DNA from: an uncultured Planctomycetota bacterium
GTDB lineage: Bacteria > Planctomycetota > Brocadiia > CAIUPP01
Direction of reading: 5' to 3'
DNA length: 43,160 nucleotides
Assembly (NCBI GenBank): GCA_903901045.1
Contig: CAIUPP010000009.1
Location: 1-43,160, forward strand
Part shown: positions 18,545 through 26,369 of the stretch, one piece after another
Numbering within the stretch: position 1 is the first letter of the stretch
How the letters are laid out: each line of letters opens with the position of its first letter
Notes under the pieces: generated by a model
The model's input: only the letters and a program-made list of their open reading frames with translations
What the model was told of the DNA's origin: nothing
Databases searched by the model: none
Program-made: the position numbers and the translations under genes

Positions 18545-19000
18545 GTGACGAACCTTAACGGCTTTGACGCGAACACCGTCGAACCGACGACCGAATTCGA
18601 TCCCATCCCCGCGGCGAAGTACCTGGCCGTCATCACCGGAAGCGAAATGAAGCCGACGAAGACCGGCAAGGGGAGTTTCCTCGAGCTTCAGTTCCAGATC
18701 ATCGAGGGCCCATGCGCCAACCGCTGCATCTGGGCGCGCCTGAACCTGGACAACCCCAACCCCACCGCGGTCCAGATCGCGCGTGGCCAGCTCTCGGCGC
18801 TCTGCCGCGCTGTGGGGGTCATGACGCCGAAGGACTCCTGTGAGCTGCACAACCTCCCGCTCGTGATCGACGTGAAGTGCAAGAAGAGGACGGACAACGA
18901 CGAAATCACGAACGAGATCAAGGGATTCTCAAAGAAGGAATCGCCGACCGCTCCGGCTCGTCCAGCAGCCGCCTCAACCCCGCCCTGGGCGAGACGGTGA
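18545..19000 (+). CDS. DUF669-family phage protein (SSB-like)
   Basis: The 151-residue product starts at GTG 18545 after TAGGAGA. PIPAAKYLAVITGSEMKPTK, the strand GSFLELQFQIIEG and CIWARLNLDNPNPTAVQIA are the characteristic pattern of DUF669, an OB-fold-like family found next to recombination ATPases in phages and thought to bind single-stranded DNA. The C-terminal tail is Ala/Pro-rich and lacks the acidic tip of bacterial SSB. The stop TGA overlaps the GTG of the following RusA-like gene. Confidence 0.8.
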   Translation: MTNLNGFDANTVEPTTEFDPIPAAKYLAVITGSEMKPTKTGKGSFLELQFQIIEGPCANRCIWARLNLDNPNPTAVQIARGQLSALCRAVGVMTPKDSCELHNLPLVIDVKCKKRTDNDEITNEIKGFSKKESPTAPARPAAASTPPWARR

Positions 19001-19398
19001 GCGACGCGAGCGCCGTGATCGAACTGGCACTGCCGTACCCGCCGAGCCTGAATCACTATTACCGCATCTGGAGGGGCCGCACGCTGATCAGCCGTGAGGG
19101 GCGCGCCTACCGCGAGGCGGTTTGCGCGCTCTTGGCCCGGCGCGGCGTGCGGCCCATGCTCGGTCCGCTGGCCATGGCCGTCGAAGCCTATCCCCCGGAC
19201 AAGCGGCGTCGGGACCTGGACAACCTGCAAAAGAGCCTGTGGGATTCGCTGCAGCATGCCGGAGCGTATGGGGATGACGGCCAGATTGACCTGCACCTCA
19301 CACGCCGGCATGCGCCGGTCCAGGGCGGTGCGGTCGTGGTCCGAATCGAGGCGCTGCCGCTGCACTGCTGCCCACTGTGCGGCCACAGCCTTACTTAA
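18997..19398 (+). CDS. RusA-family Holliday junction resolvase
   Basis: I chose GTG 18997, which overlaps the stop of the DUF669 gene (GTGA); 133 residues, the usual RusA size. The N-terminal PPSLNHYYR motif, the acidic residues in RRRDLDNLQKSLWD (D73, D75) and the pair in GDDGQI (D93, D94) match the metal-binding catalytic residues of RusA. The family cleaves four-way junctions during phage recombination. The C-terminal LPLHCCPLCGHSLT contains C-C-x-x-C, slightly longer than typical RusA. GTG 19015 is an alternative start. Confidence 0.85.
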   Translation: MSDASAVIELALPYPPSLNHYYRIWRGRTLISREGRAYREAVCALLARRGVRPMLGPLAMAVEAYPPDKRRRDLDNLQKSLWDSLQHAGAYGDDGQIDLHLTRRHAPVQGGAVVVRIEALPLHCCPLCGHSLT

Positions 19399-19420
19399 GA
19401 GACATTCGGGGAATCGTGGG

Positions 19421-19540
19421 ATGGAAAGACGCCTGACGCTTGGCAGCCTGTTCCGCGGCATCGGCGGATTCGACCGGGGCTTCGAGGACGCCGGACGACG
19501 CATCGTGAAGGCGCTGCGCCGGGAGGAGACCCCGGATTGA
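19421..19540 (+). pseudogene. Stub of a C5-cytosine DNA methyltransferase
   Basis: The ATG opens 39 codons reading MERRLTLGSLFRGIGGFDRG then FEDAGRRIVKALRREETPD. The segment LTLGSLF-x-GIGGFD-x-GFE-x-AG is motif I of C5 methyltransferases, where S-adenosylmethionine binds. All later motifs, including the catalytic PC motif, are absent. After RRIV the sequence jumps to an unrelated-looking tail. The stop TGA overlaps the TTG start of the helicase gene, so the stub keeps translational coupling. An internal deletion of a formerly full gene is the simplest explanation. Confidence 0.72.
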
Positions 19541-21261
19541 CGCAGCCGATCTTCTCACCTCCCAAGGCTCCAGCGCTCGTCCTTCGTCCCTATCAGCAGG
19601 AAGCCGTCGACGCCGTCTATCGGCACCTGAGGGAACGGGACGACAACCCCTGCATCGTGATCCCGACAGCTGGGGGAAAAACTCCCATAGCAGCGACGAT
19701 CTGCAAGGACGCGGTCGGTGCGTGGAAGGGGCGCGTCCTGATCCTGGCGCACGTCAAAGAGCTTCTGGAGCAGGCCGCAGAGAAGCTCGACCGCATCGCG
19801 CCTGATCTGCGCGTCGGCATCCATTCCGCCGGACTGCGCCGGCGCGATACGGAGCACCCCGTCATCATCGCCGGAATCCAGAGCGTCTACAGACGGGCCT
19901 GCGACCTGGGGCCGTTCGATCTCGTGCTGGTGGATGAAGCTCACATGATTGCGCCGGAGGGTGACGGGATGTACCGGCAGTTCCTGGCGGACATGAAAGT
20001 GATCAACCCCCGCATGCGTGTCATCGGGCTGACGGCCACGCCGTTCCGGATGAAGTCGGGGATGATCTGCGCGCCGGAGAACTTCCTCAACTCCATCTGC
20101 TATGAGGTCGGTGTCCGGGAGCTCATCCGCGACGGCTACCTCTGCAGGCTGATCACGAAATCCGGCTGCCAGAAGCCCGATACGTCGGAATTGCGCCTGC
20201 GGGCCGGAGAGTTCGTCGCCAGCGAGACGGAAGCGTTGATGGACCAGGACGCCTTGGTGGAGTCCGCTTGCGCGGAGATCGCCGAATACACCAGGGACCG
20301 CAACTCATGCCTTGTATTCGTCAGCGGCGTGAAACACGGCCAGCACGTAACCGACGTCCTGCACCGCAGGACCGGCGTCGAGGTGGGTGAGGTGTATGGA
20401 AACACGCTCGCCTTTGAGCGTACTCGGATGCTCGACGATTTCCGCAGCGGGAAGCTGAAGTACCTCGTCAACGTCAACGTGCTCACCACGGGCTTCGACG
20501 CCCCCAACATCGACTGCGTCGCCATGCTTCGGCCCACCATGTCGCCTGGGCTTTTCTGTCAGTGCTGCGGGAGGGGATTCCGCCTCCACCCCGGCAAGGA
20601 GAACTGTCTCATCCTGGACTTCGGGGGCAACGTCCTTCGCCACGGGCCTGTGGATCAGGTCATGGCGAAAACCTCGCGCGGCGGCAACGGCCCGACGCCG
20701 GTGAAAGAATGCCCGGAGTGCCATTCCGTCATCGCCGCCGGCTATGCCAACTGCCCGGATTGCGGGCACGAATTTCCACCGCCGGAGAAGAAGAAACATG
20801 AGGCGGAGGCGACCACCGCAGGCGTCCTGTCGGGTGAAGTGACGATGACGGAGTACCCGGTCGAGGCGGTGCTCTACGGCGTCCATGCCAAGCGTGGCGC
20901 GCCGGCGGACCATCCCCGGACGTTGCGCGTGGACTACCAGGTGGGGCTGAACGACTTCATCTCGGAATGGGTCTGCCCGGAGCATACCGGCTTTGCGCGA
21001 TGGAAGTTCGAGAAGTGGTGGAGAGCGCGTTCGGACGTGCCGCCGCCGGTCAGAGTTGAAGAGGCCGCGGCGCTGGCTCAGGAGGGTGCATTGGCCCCCG
21101 CGACGGCGATCACCGTCCGGCACGTTGCCGGCGAGAAACATGATCAGGTCGCCGGTTACGTCCTGGGCGGGAAACCGCGCATGGCGGGGTGGGACGAGGC
21201 GCCGATCCAGAAGCCTGCCGGCAACTCCCTGGGCGTGGCGGACGAGGAGATTCCGTTTTGA
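19537..21261 (+). CDS. Superfamily 2 DEAH-box phage helicase with zinc ribbon
   Basis: The 574-residue product starts at TTG 19537, overlapping the preceding stop. Walker A is PTAGGKT (43-49), motif II is DEAH (133-136), motif III GLTATPFR, and the second RecA lobe carries TTGFDAPNIDCV and QCCGRGFR. A CPEC...CPDC zinc ribbon lies around residues 392-409, followed by ~160 residues with a C-terminal domain seen in phage helicases (GFARWKFEKWW). It belongs to the phage group of UvsW/restriction-type helicases and acts in DNA replication or recombination. Its stop overlaps the next TTG start. Confidence 0.88.
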   Translation: MTQPIFSPPKAPALVLRPYQQEAVDAVYRHLRERDDNPCIVIPTAGGKTPIAATICKDAVGAWKGRVLILAHVKELLEQAAEKLDRIAPDLRVGIHSAGLRRRDTEHPVIIAGIQSVYRRACDLGPFDLVLVDEAHMIAPEGDGMYRQFLADMKVINPRMRVIGLTATPFRMKSGMICAPENFLNSICYEVGVRELIRDGYLCRLITKSGCQKPDTSELRLRAGEFVASETEALMDQDALVESACAEIAEYTRDRNSCLVFVSGVKHGQHVTDVLHRRTGVEVGEVYGNTLAFERTRMLDDFRSGKLKYLVNVNVLTTGFDAPNIDCVAMLRPTMSPGLFCQCCGRGFRLHPGKENCLILDFGGNVLRHGPVDQVMAKTSRGGNGPTPVKECPECHSVIAAGYANCPDCGHEFPPPEKKKHEAEATTAGVLSGEVTMTEYPVEAVLYGVHAKRGAPADHPRTLRVDYQVGLNDFISEWVCPEHTGFARWKFEKWWRARSDVPPPVRVEEAAALAQEGALAPATAITVRHVAGEKHDQVAGYVLGGKPRMAGWDEAPIQKPAGNSLGVADEEIPF

Positions 21262-21482
21262 CAGACAACGTCAACCACCCCAGCCACTACACCAGCCATC
21301 CCAGCGGCATCGAGTGCATTCAGGTAACCGAGTGCATGAACTTCTGCATCGGGAACGCCGTGAAATATTTATGGCGCGCTGGCCTCAAAGGTGACGCTCT
21401 GGAAGACCTGAGGAAAGCCCGCTGGTACGTCGACCGTGAAATCAAACGCCTCGAAACCGCCCAATCACGGGAGGCGCGGTGA
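21258..21482 (+). CDS. DUF3310 small phage protein
   Basis: TTG 21258 overlaps the helicase stop (TTGA); 74 residues. NHPSHYTSHPSGIECIQVTE, NFCIGNAVKYLWRAGLKG and DLRKARWYVDREI are the signature of DUF3310, annotated in phages as nucleotide kinase-like although no kinase site is visible here. Probably an accessory to phage nucleotide metabolism; the true role is unknown. The stop overlaps the GTG of the primase gene. Confidence 0.85.
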   Translation: MTDNVNHPSHYTSHPSGIECIQVTECMNFCIGNAVKYLWRAGLKGDALEDLRKARWYVDREIKRLETAQSREAR

Positions 21483-23659
21483 ACGAACTCCTCCAGGCCG
21501 CCCAATACTACCTGAGCCGGGGCTGGATGCCCGTCTACGTGCCGCCCGGGGTGAAGGGACCCAGCCGGCATGGCTGGGAGAAGCTGCGCCTGACCGAATC
21601 GGAGCTGCCCAGGCACTTCAACCGTCCCGGCAACATTGGGATCATCCTGGGGGATGCCAGCCACAACTTGGTGGACGTGGACCTGGACTGCCCTGAGGCG
21701 CTGGAACTGGCCGACCAATACCTCCCGGCCACCCCTGCGGTCACCGGGCGTCCGAGCGCGCCGCGGTCGCACCGCTGGTACGTCTCGGACGTGCCGGCGA
21801 TAAAGCAGTTCCGGGACCCCAGGACCCGGGAGATGATCATCGAGTTACGCAGCAATGGCGGACAGACCCTTGTAGGCCCCAGCCGCCACGATGAGACCGG
21901 CGAACCCTACGACTGCCTTGACGGCGAACCCGCGCACGTGCCGGCGGACGTTCTGGCAGCGGCAGTCCAGGGCATCTATGAAGCAGTCGTTCGCCGCCGG
22001 TATGGCGACATTCCCCAGAAATGCTCATCCGCGCCGCCGACAACCCCGACCCACGTGGCGGACGCCGATTCCGTCGAGCGCCGCGCGCTGGCGTACCTCC
22101 AGGCCATGCCGGCGGCCGTCAGCGGCCAGGGGGGCCACAGCGCCACGTACTCGGCCGCCACGGTCCTGGTGCATGGCTTTGCTCTATCCACTGGTCAGGC
22201 GTTCAGCATGCTCCTGGCGCACTATAACCCCCGCTGCCAGCCGCCCTGGAAGGAGAAGGAACTGCGCCACAAGGTCGAGGACGCCGCGAAGAAGCCGCAT
22301 GACAAACCCCTGGGCTGGTTGCGCGACCAGACCCCAGCCGCTGAACCGGCAGATGGCATGGACCTGTCAGGAATCATGGCAAAGGCTGTTCCACAAGATG
22401 AGCGCCCATTGGCCGCGCCTGAGGATCCCGGTCCTATTCCGGAGTCCATGCTGCGCGTCCCGGGCCTCGTCAGCGAGGTGATGGACTACACACTAGCGAC
22501 GGCGCCTTATCCGAACGTCGCGATGGCGTTCTGCGGGGCGCTGGCGGTGCAGGCCTATCTGGCCGGGCGCAAGGTGCGCGACAGCGGCGACAACCGCACG
22601 AACCTCTATCTCCTGGGCCTGGCCTACTCAGCCGCCGGCAAGGACTGGCCGCGCAAGGTCAACACGCGCATCCTTCACGAGGTCGGTCTCGCCGACGGTC
22701 TGGGAGACCGCTTCGCCTCGGGCGAGGGTATCCAGGACGCGCTCTACGTGACGCCGTCAATGCTCTTTCAGACCGACGAGATCGACGGGATGCTCCAGTC
22801 GATCAACAAGGCCAAGGACGCGCGGCATGAAAACGTCATGGGGACGGTTCTGACGCTCTATTCCGCGAGCAACACGGTCTATCCCATGCGCCGAAAGGCG
22901 GGCAAGGAACCCCCCGGAGCCGTCGACCAGCCCTCGCTAGTGATCTTCGGCACGGCGATCCCCAACCATTACTACGAGTCGCTCTCCGAGCGGATGCTCA
23001 CCAACGGCTTCTTCGCGCGCATGCTCATCGTCGAGAGCGGCCCCCGGCCCAAGGGACAGGAAGCGCGCGTCGAGGAGCTTCCGCAGCGCATCCTGGCCGC
23101 GGCCAAGTGGTGGGCGGACTTCCATCCCGGCACCGGCAACCTGGAGGACTGGCACCCGGTCCCGCGCGTCGTGGAACACACCGAAGAGGGGCGGGACCTG
23201 CTGGTCGAAGTGCGCGAAGAAGCGGACGCCGAGTATGCCAAAGCGGAACAGCGCAAGGATTCCGTCGGCACGACCGTTTGGGGGCGCGTGAACGAGCAGA
23301 CGCGCAAGCTGGCGCTGATCCATGCCCTGAGCGAGAACCACGTGGAACCCGTCATCGGCCTGGCGGCCGTGCAATGGGCGCGGGCGTTCGTCATGCACCA
23401 GACGCGCCGGATGCTCTTCATGGCCCAGAACCACGTCGCCGACAACCCCTTCCACGCCGCGTGCCTCAAGCTCCAGGAGAAGCTGCGCGAAGCGCCCGGC
23501 CGCACCTTACAGCACAGCGTACTGCTGAAACGCATGAAACTGGACGCGAAGACCTTCGCAGAGCTGATCATGACGCTCGATCAGCAGGGGGACATCGAGA
23601 TTCTCATGGCGCCGCGCGCCGGGACACCCAAACGACTCTACCGGCTGCGTGAAGTGTGA
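21479..23659 (+). CDS. Bifunctional primase-polymerase with DUF3987 domain
   Basis: GTG 21479 overlaps the previous stop; 726 residues. The N-terminal ~190 residues are a prim-pol domain: YYLSRGWMPVYVPPGVKGP, the metal-binding VDVDLD (65-70) and GGQTLVGPSRH. A primase C-terminal helical segment follows (QPPWKEKELRHKVEDAAKKP). Residues ~320-600 form a DUF3987 domain (PYPNVAMAFCGALAVQAYLA, TNLYLLGLAYSAAGKDWPRK) that resembles a degraded helicase core with A-A-G-K-D in place of a full P-loop. It is expected to prime phage replication. It is the last gene of the operon, and origin-like repeats begin three bases after its stop. Confidence 0.87.
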   Translation: MNELLQAAQYYLSRGWMPVYVPPGVKGPSRHGWEKLRLTESELPRHFNRPGNIGIILGDASHNLVDVDLDCPEALELADQYLPATPAVTGRPSAPRSHRWYVSDVPAIKQFRDPRTREMIIELRSNGGQTLVGPSRHDETGEPYDCLDGEPAHVPADVLAAAVQGIYEAVVRRRYGDIPQKCSSAPPTTPTHVADADSVERRALAYLQAMPAAVSGQGGHSATYSAATVLVHGFALSTGQAFSMLLAHYNPRCQPPWKEKELRHKVEDAAKKPHDKPLGWLRDQTPAAEPADGMDLSGIMAKAVPQDERPLAAPEDPGPIPESMLRVPGLVSEVMDYTLATAPYPNVAMAFCGALAVQAYLAGRKVRDSGDNRTNLYLLGLAYSAAGKDWPRKVNTRILHEVGLADGLGDRFASGEGIQDALYVTPSMLFQTDEIDGMLQSINKAKDARHENVMGTVLTLYSASNTVYPMRRKAGKEPPGAVDQPSLVIFGTAIPNHYYESLSERMLTNGFFARMLIVESGPRPKGQEARVEELPQRILAAAKWWADFHPGTGNLEDWHPVPRVVEHTEEGRDLLVEVREEADAEYAKAEQRKDSVGTTVWGRVNEQTRKLALIHALSENHVEPVIGLAAVQWARAFVMHQTRRMLFMAQNHVADNPFHAACLKLQEKLREAPGRTLQHSVLLKRMKLDAKTFAELIMTLDQQGDIEILMAPRAGTPKRLYRLREV

Positions 23660-23867
23660 GGGTGAAAAGTGAAACGTGAGGCTGAAATCCGGGTCGCAGG
23701 GGGTGAAAGGAGAGAAACGAGGGTGAAAGGTGAAATGCGGTTTAACCTATATAGAATATATATATCTCTTCTCCTTTCTCTCCTTTCACCCCTATCCCCC
23801 CTCACGATTTTAAGTGTGCTTTTTTGTGTGTATACGCGAGGGGGGGTGAAAGGTGGAAACGTGGGCT
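23660..23867. other. Candidate phage replication origin (repeats, palindrome, AT-rich core)
   Basis: Heptamers of the form GTGAAAN repeat at 23662, 23669, 23676 (GTGAGGC), 23703, 23723, 23730 and 23846, with an inverted CTTTCAC at 23783. An 18-bp perfect inverted repeat (GGGGTGAAAGGAGAGAAA at 23700-23717, complement at 23775-23792) flanks a 57-bp spacer containing a purely AT tract (about 23750-23765). The strand is purine-rich left of the core and pyrimidine-rich right of it. No gene fits the interval 23660-23939. The location next to the primase supports an origin; a large terminator hairpin is the alternative. Confidence 0.55.
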
Positions 23868-23939
23868 GATGCCAGAGCTGCGGCGGGCCGTTCGGCAGGG
23901 CATACCCCCACGCGCGCACAGGGCGCGCGTGTTGAACCG

Positions 23940-24353
23940 TCAGGCAGGTTCCATCTTGAGGAACTCTTCCGGCGTCACAATGGGGATCGGTTCGTTGGGA
24001 AAGTGCCGCGCGTTCCTGGTGAGGATGAAGTCGGCCCCGGCATGGTGCGCGGAGAAGAACTGAATGCCGTCCTCAAAGTCCGAGAACTCCGAGTCAATCG
24101 CACGCTGGATGATCTGTTCGTCCAGAGCCACGACGTGAAATATGTCCCGCAGCAACTTCAGCCCGTCGTGGGCCGTCGGGCGGTTTGCGACGCGCCGCAG
24201 CACGTAGTGGACGTTGTTGAAGCTGATCGCGGAAATGTATCCGTCGAGCGTCCCATGTTCCACGCGGGACCAGACCTCCGACGCCGCGACGCAGTGAGGC
24301 TCGCGCCGGCCCAGCACGTCCAGGAGCACGTTCGTGTCAAGGAACACTTTCAT
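23940..24353 (-). CDS. PIN-domain toxin (VapC-like)
   Basis: The 137-residue product begins MKVFLDTNVLLDVLG, with the first PIN aspartate at residue 6. Acidic residues in DSEFSDFEDGIQFFSAHHAG and the ADFILTRNARHF strand complete the PIN fold metal site. PIN toxins are ribonucleases, often cutting tRNA or rRNA. It overlaps the upstream antitoxin gene by 4 bp, the standard toxin-antitoxin layout. It reads against the phage operons and lies just beyond the origin-like region. Confidence 0.85.
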   Translation of the reverse strand: MKVFLDTNVLLDVLGRREPHCVAASEVWSRVEHGTLDGYISAISFNNVHYVLRRVANRPTAHDGLKLLRDIFHVVALDEQIIQRAIDSEFSDFEDGIQFFSAHHAGADFILTRNARHFPNEPIPIVTPEEFLKMEPA

Positions 24354-24613
24354 TTCTTGAATCCATACTTCTCAAGCAGGGATTCTTCCAGAAGCTCCCG
24401 GTCCGACTTCCCCGGCGGCAGCTTCACCAGGCCGAGCGCCTGGCGCGTGAGCGGGCCGAGTTCAGCAGTGGACTTCGTTTCCGCGCGCTTGGACATCGCC
24501 AGGACCAGCCGGCTGAACATGGCCGAGATGCTCGTCTTGTTCTTGCGCGCCAGTTGCCGGGCCTTCCGGACCACTTTCTCGTCGGCGCTGAGCGTGAGTT
24601 TTACGGTTGCCAT
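24350..24613 (-). CDS. DUF6364-type ribbon-helix-helix antitoxin
   Basis: The 87-residue product (MATVKLTLSADEKVVRKARQ, then LARKNKTSISAMFSRLVLAM) has the strand-helix-helix pattern of ribbon-helix-helix antitoxins annotated DUF6364. The C-terminal half (LPPGKSDRELLEESLLEKYG) resembles toxin-wrapping tails. It precedes the PIN gene with a 4-bp overlap and should neutralise it and repress the shared promoter through the paired palindromes at 24627-24657. Confidence 0.82.
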   Translation of the reverse strand: MATVKLTLSADEKVVRKARQLARKNKTSISAMFSRLVLAMSKRAETKSTAELGPLTRQALGLVKLPPGKSDRELLEESLLEKYGFKK

Positions 24614-24626
24614 AGAGGCTCCTCCT

Positions 24627-24657
24627 ATACGTATGCCAGCACTAATAGTATACGTAT
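24627..24657 (-). promoter_or_regulatory. Paired ATACGTAT operator of the PIN module
   Basis: ATACGTAT, an 8-bp perfect palindrome, occurs at 24627-24634 and 24650-24657, 23 bp apart, directly upstream of the antitoxin start (24613). Two turns of spacing on one DNA face is typical for ribbon-helix-helix autoregulators. The rest of the 24614-24947 interval is GC-rich and shows no gene. Confidence 0.65.
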
Positions 24658-24947
24658 CGTCCGTTTCTTGTCAAGAGCCGGATCGCGTGGGCTGTTCGGC
24701 CCCCACGCTCGCACAGGCGCGTTCGGGGCGCAACGGGCGCGTCACTGCGGGCTCAGGCGCGTGTTTGGCAAAAGGACGCGACGTGCGCGCGCTGTGCGCG
24801 TCGTGGGCGACGCACCAAGTGCCGTATCTCCGAGCAAATCGCTTAGGTACTACCTTGTCATAAGTCCTTTCAAGGCATCGGGAAGCTGTAGCCAATGAGG
24901 AGTGTCTTTCTTTTACGTGTGCATGACCTTGTTTGGAGGAGACGAAG

Positions 24948-26369
24948 ATGCAAATCGAGATGCGCAAAGTCAGTGAAATCAAGCCGTATGAGAAGAACCC
25001 GCGCCTGAACGATGGTGCCGTGGACGCGGTCGCGCGCAGCATTCAGGAGTTCGGATTCAGGCAGCCCATCGTGGTGGACGCCGACGGCGTCATCATCTGC
25101 GGCCACACCCGTTGGAAGGCAGCGCAGAAACTCGGCCTTGAAGAAGTGCCGGTCCACGTGGCCCGCGACATGGCGCCGGAGAAGGTCCGGGCGTACCGGA
25201 TCGCTGACAACAAGCTGGCAGAGATGGCGACGTGGGACATGGACCTGCTGCCGATCGAATTGACGGAACTGCAGGGGATGGACGTGGATCTGTCGCTATT
25301 GGGATTCGATGCCGATGCCTTGGCGAAGATCCTTAACCCGGACGGGACGGACGGTCAGACCGACCCGGATTCCGTGCCCGAACCAGGGGACGCGGCGGTC
25401 TCCAAGACGGGCGAGATTTATCAATTGGGCAACCACCGGCTGATGTGCGGGGACTCCGGAAGTGTGGCCGACCTTGACCTGCTCCTGGGCGGGCAGCCGG
25501 TCCATTTGGCAAACACGGACCCGCCGTACAACGTCAAAGTGGAACCGCGCAGCAACAACGCCATCGCGGCGGGGTTGTCGTCGTTTGGTGAAAACGCTTC
25601 TGCCAAGCGCCGTCACCTTTTCAAGACGATGCGCGACCCGGAGCATGAGGAGGGCGCTCCAGGACTGCGTCACCACCAGGCATTTGACCTGGCGCGCGGC
25701 AAGAGCAAGGCCCACGCCACCACGAAGAAGATGCGGCCCAAGGATCGGCCCCTGGAGAACGACTTCGTCTCCGACGAGCAGTTCGACCGGCTCCTTGATG
25801 CGTGGTTCGGCAACATCGCCCGAGTGCTCCTGCCGGGGCGCGGGTTCTACATTTGGGGCGGCTATGCCAACCTCGGCAACTACCCGCCGTTCTTGAAGAA
25901 ACATGGCCTTTACTTCAGCCAGGGGATCGTCTGGGACAAACTGCACCCGGTCCTCACCCGGAAAGATTTCATGGGCGCTTTTGAGATCTGCTTCTACGGG
26001 TGGAAGGAAGGGGCGGGCCACAAGTATTACGGCCCCAACAACGCCACGGACCTCTGGCACGTGAAGAAGGTCAACCCCGCCAGCATGATTCACCTGACCG
26101 AGAAGGCTGTGGAACTTGCCGTGCGCGCCATTCAATACTCGTCACTGATCGGCGAGAACGTCCTGGACCTCTTCGGCGGGTCGGGTTCGACCTTAATAGG
26201 CTGCGAGCAGACGGGCCGGCATGCGTTCTTGATGGAACTGGACACACTCTACTGCGACGTGATCCGCAAACGATGGGCCGAATTTGCTCATGGAGAAGGC
26301 TGCAATTGGCAAGAACTGACGCCGGTCTGTGGCGAGTCACAGGCCGTCGCCGCAGGGAGTGCCGAATGA
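24948..26369 (+). CDS. ParB-nuclease-like domain fused to DNA N6/N4 methyltransferase
   Basis: ATG 24948 is preceded by GGAGGAG; 473 residues. Residues 1-~110 are a ParB-like domain (IKPYEKNPRLND, FGFRQPIVVD, GHTRWKAAQKLG at ~52, then RAYRIADNKLAE). After a linker, residues ~160-470 are a methyltransferase: NTDPPYN at ~188-194 is the catalytic motif IV, and VLDLFGGSGSTLIG near 405 is the AdoMet site, so the motif order is catalytic-first. Such fusions are common in phages and modify phage DNA, probably against restriction. The central insert rich in K/R (RGKSKAHATTKKMRPK) may contact DNA. It overlaps the radical SAM gene by 4 bp. Confidence 0.88.
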   Translation: MQIEMRKVSEIKPYEKNPRLNDGAVDAVARSIQEFGFRQPIVVDADGVIICGHTRWKAAQKLGLEEVPVHVARDMAPEKVRAYRIADNKLAEMATWDMDLLPIELTELQGMDVDLSLLGFDADALAKILNPDGTDGQTDPDSVPEPGDAAVSKTGEIYQLGNHRLMCGDSGSVADLDLLLGGQPVHLANTDPPYNVKVEPRSNNAIAAGLSSFGENASAKRRHLFKTMRDPEHEEGAPGLRHHQAFDLARGKSKAHATTKKMRPKDRPLENDFVSDEQFDRLLDAWFGNIARVLLPGRGFYIWGGYANLGNYPPFLKKHGLYFSQGIVWDKLHPVLTRKDFMGAFEICFYGWKEGAGHKYYGPNNATDLWHVKKVNPASMIHLTEKAVELAVRAIQYSSLIGENVLDLFGGSGSTLIGCEQTGRHAFLMELDTLYCDVIRKRWAEFAHGEGCNWQELTPVCGESQAVAAGSAE

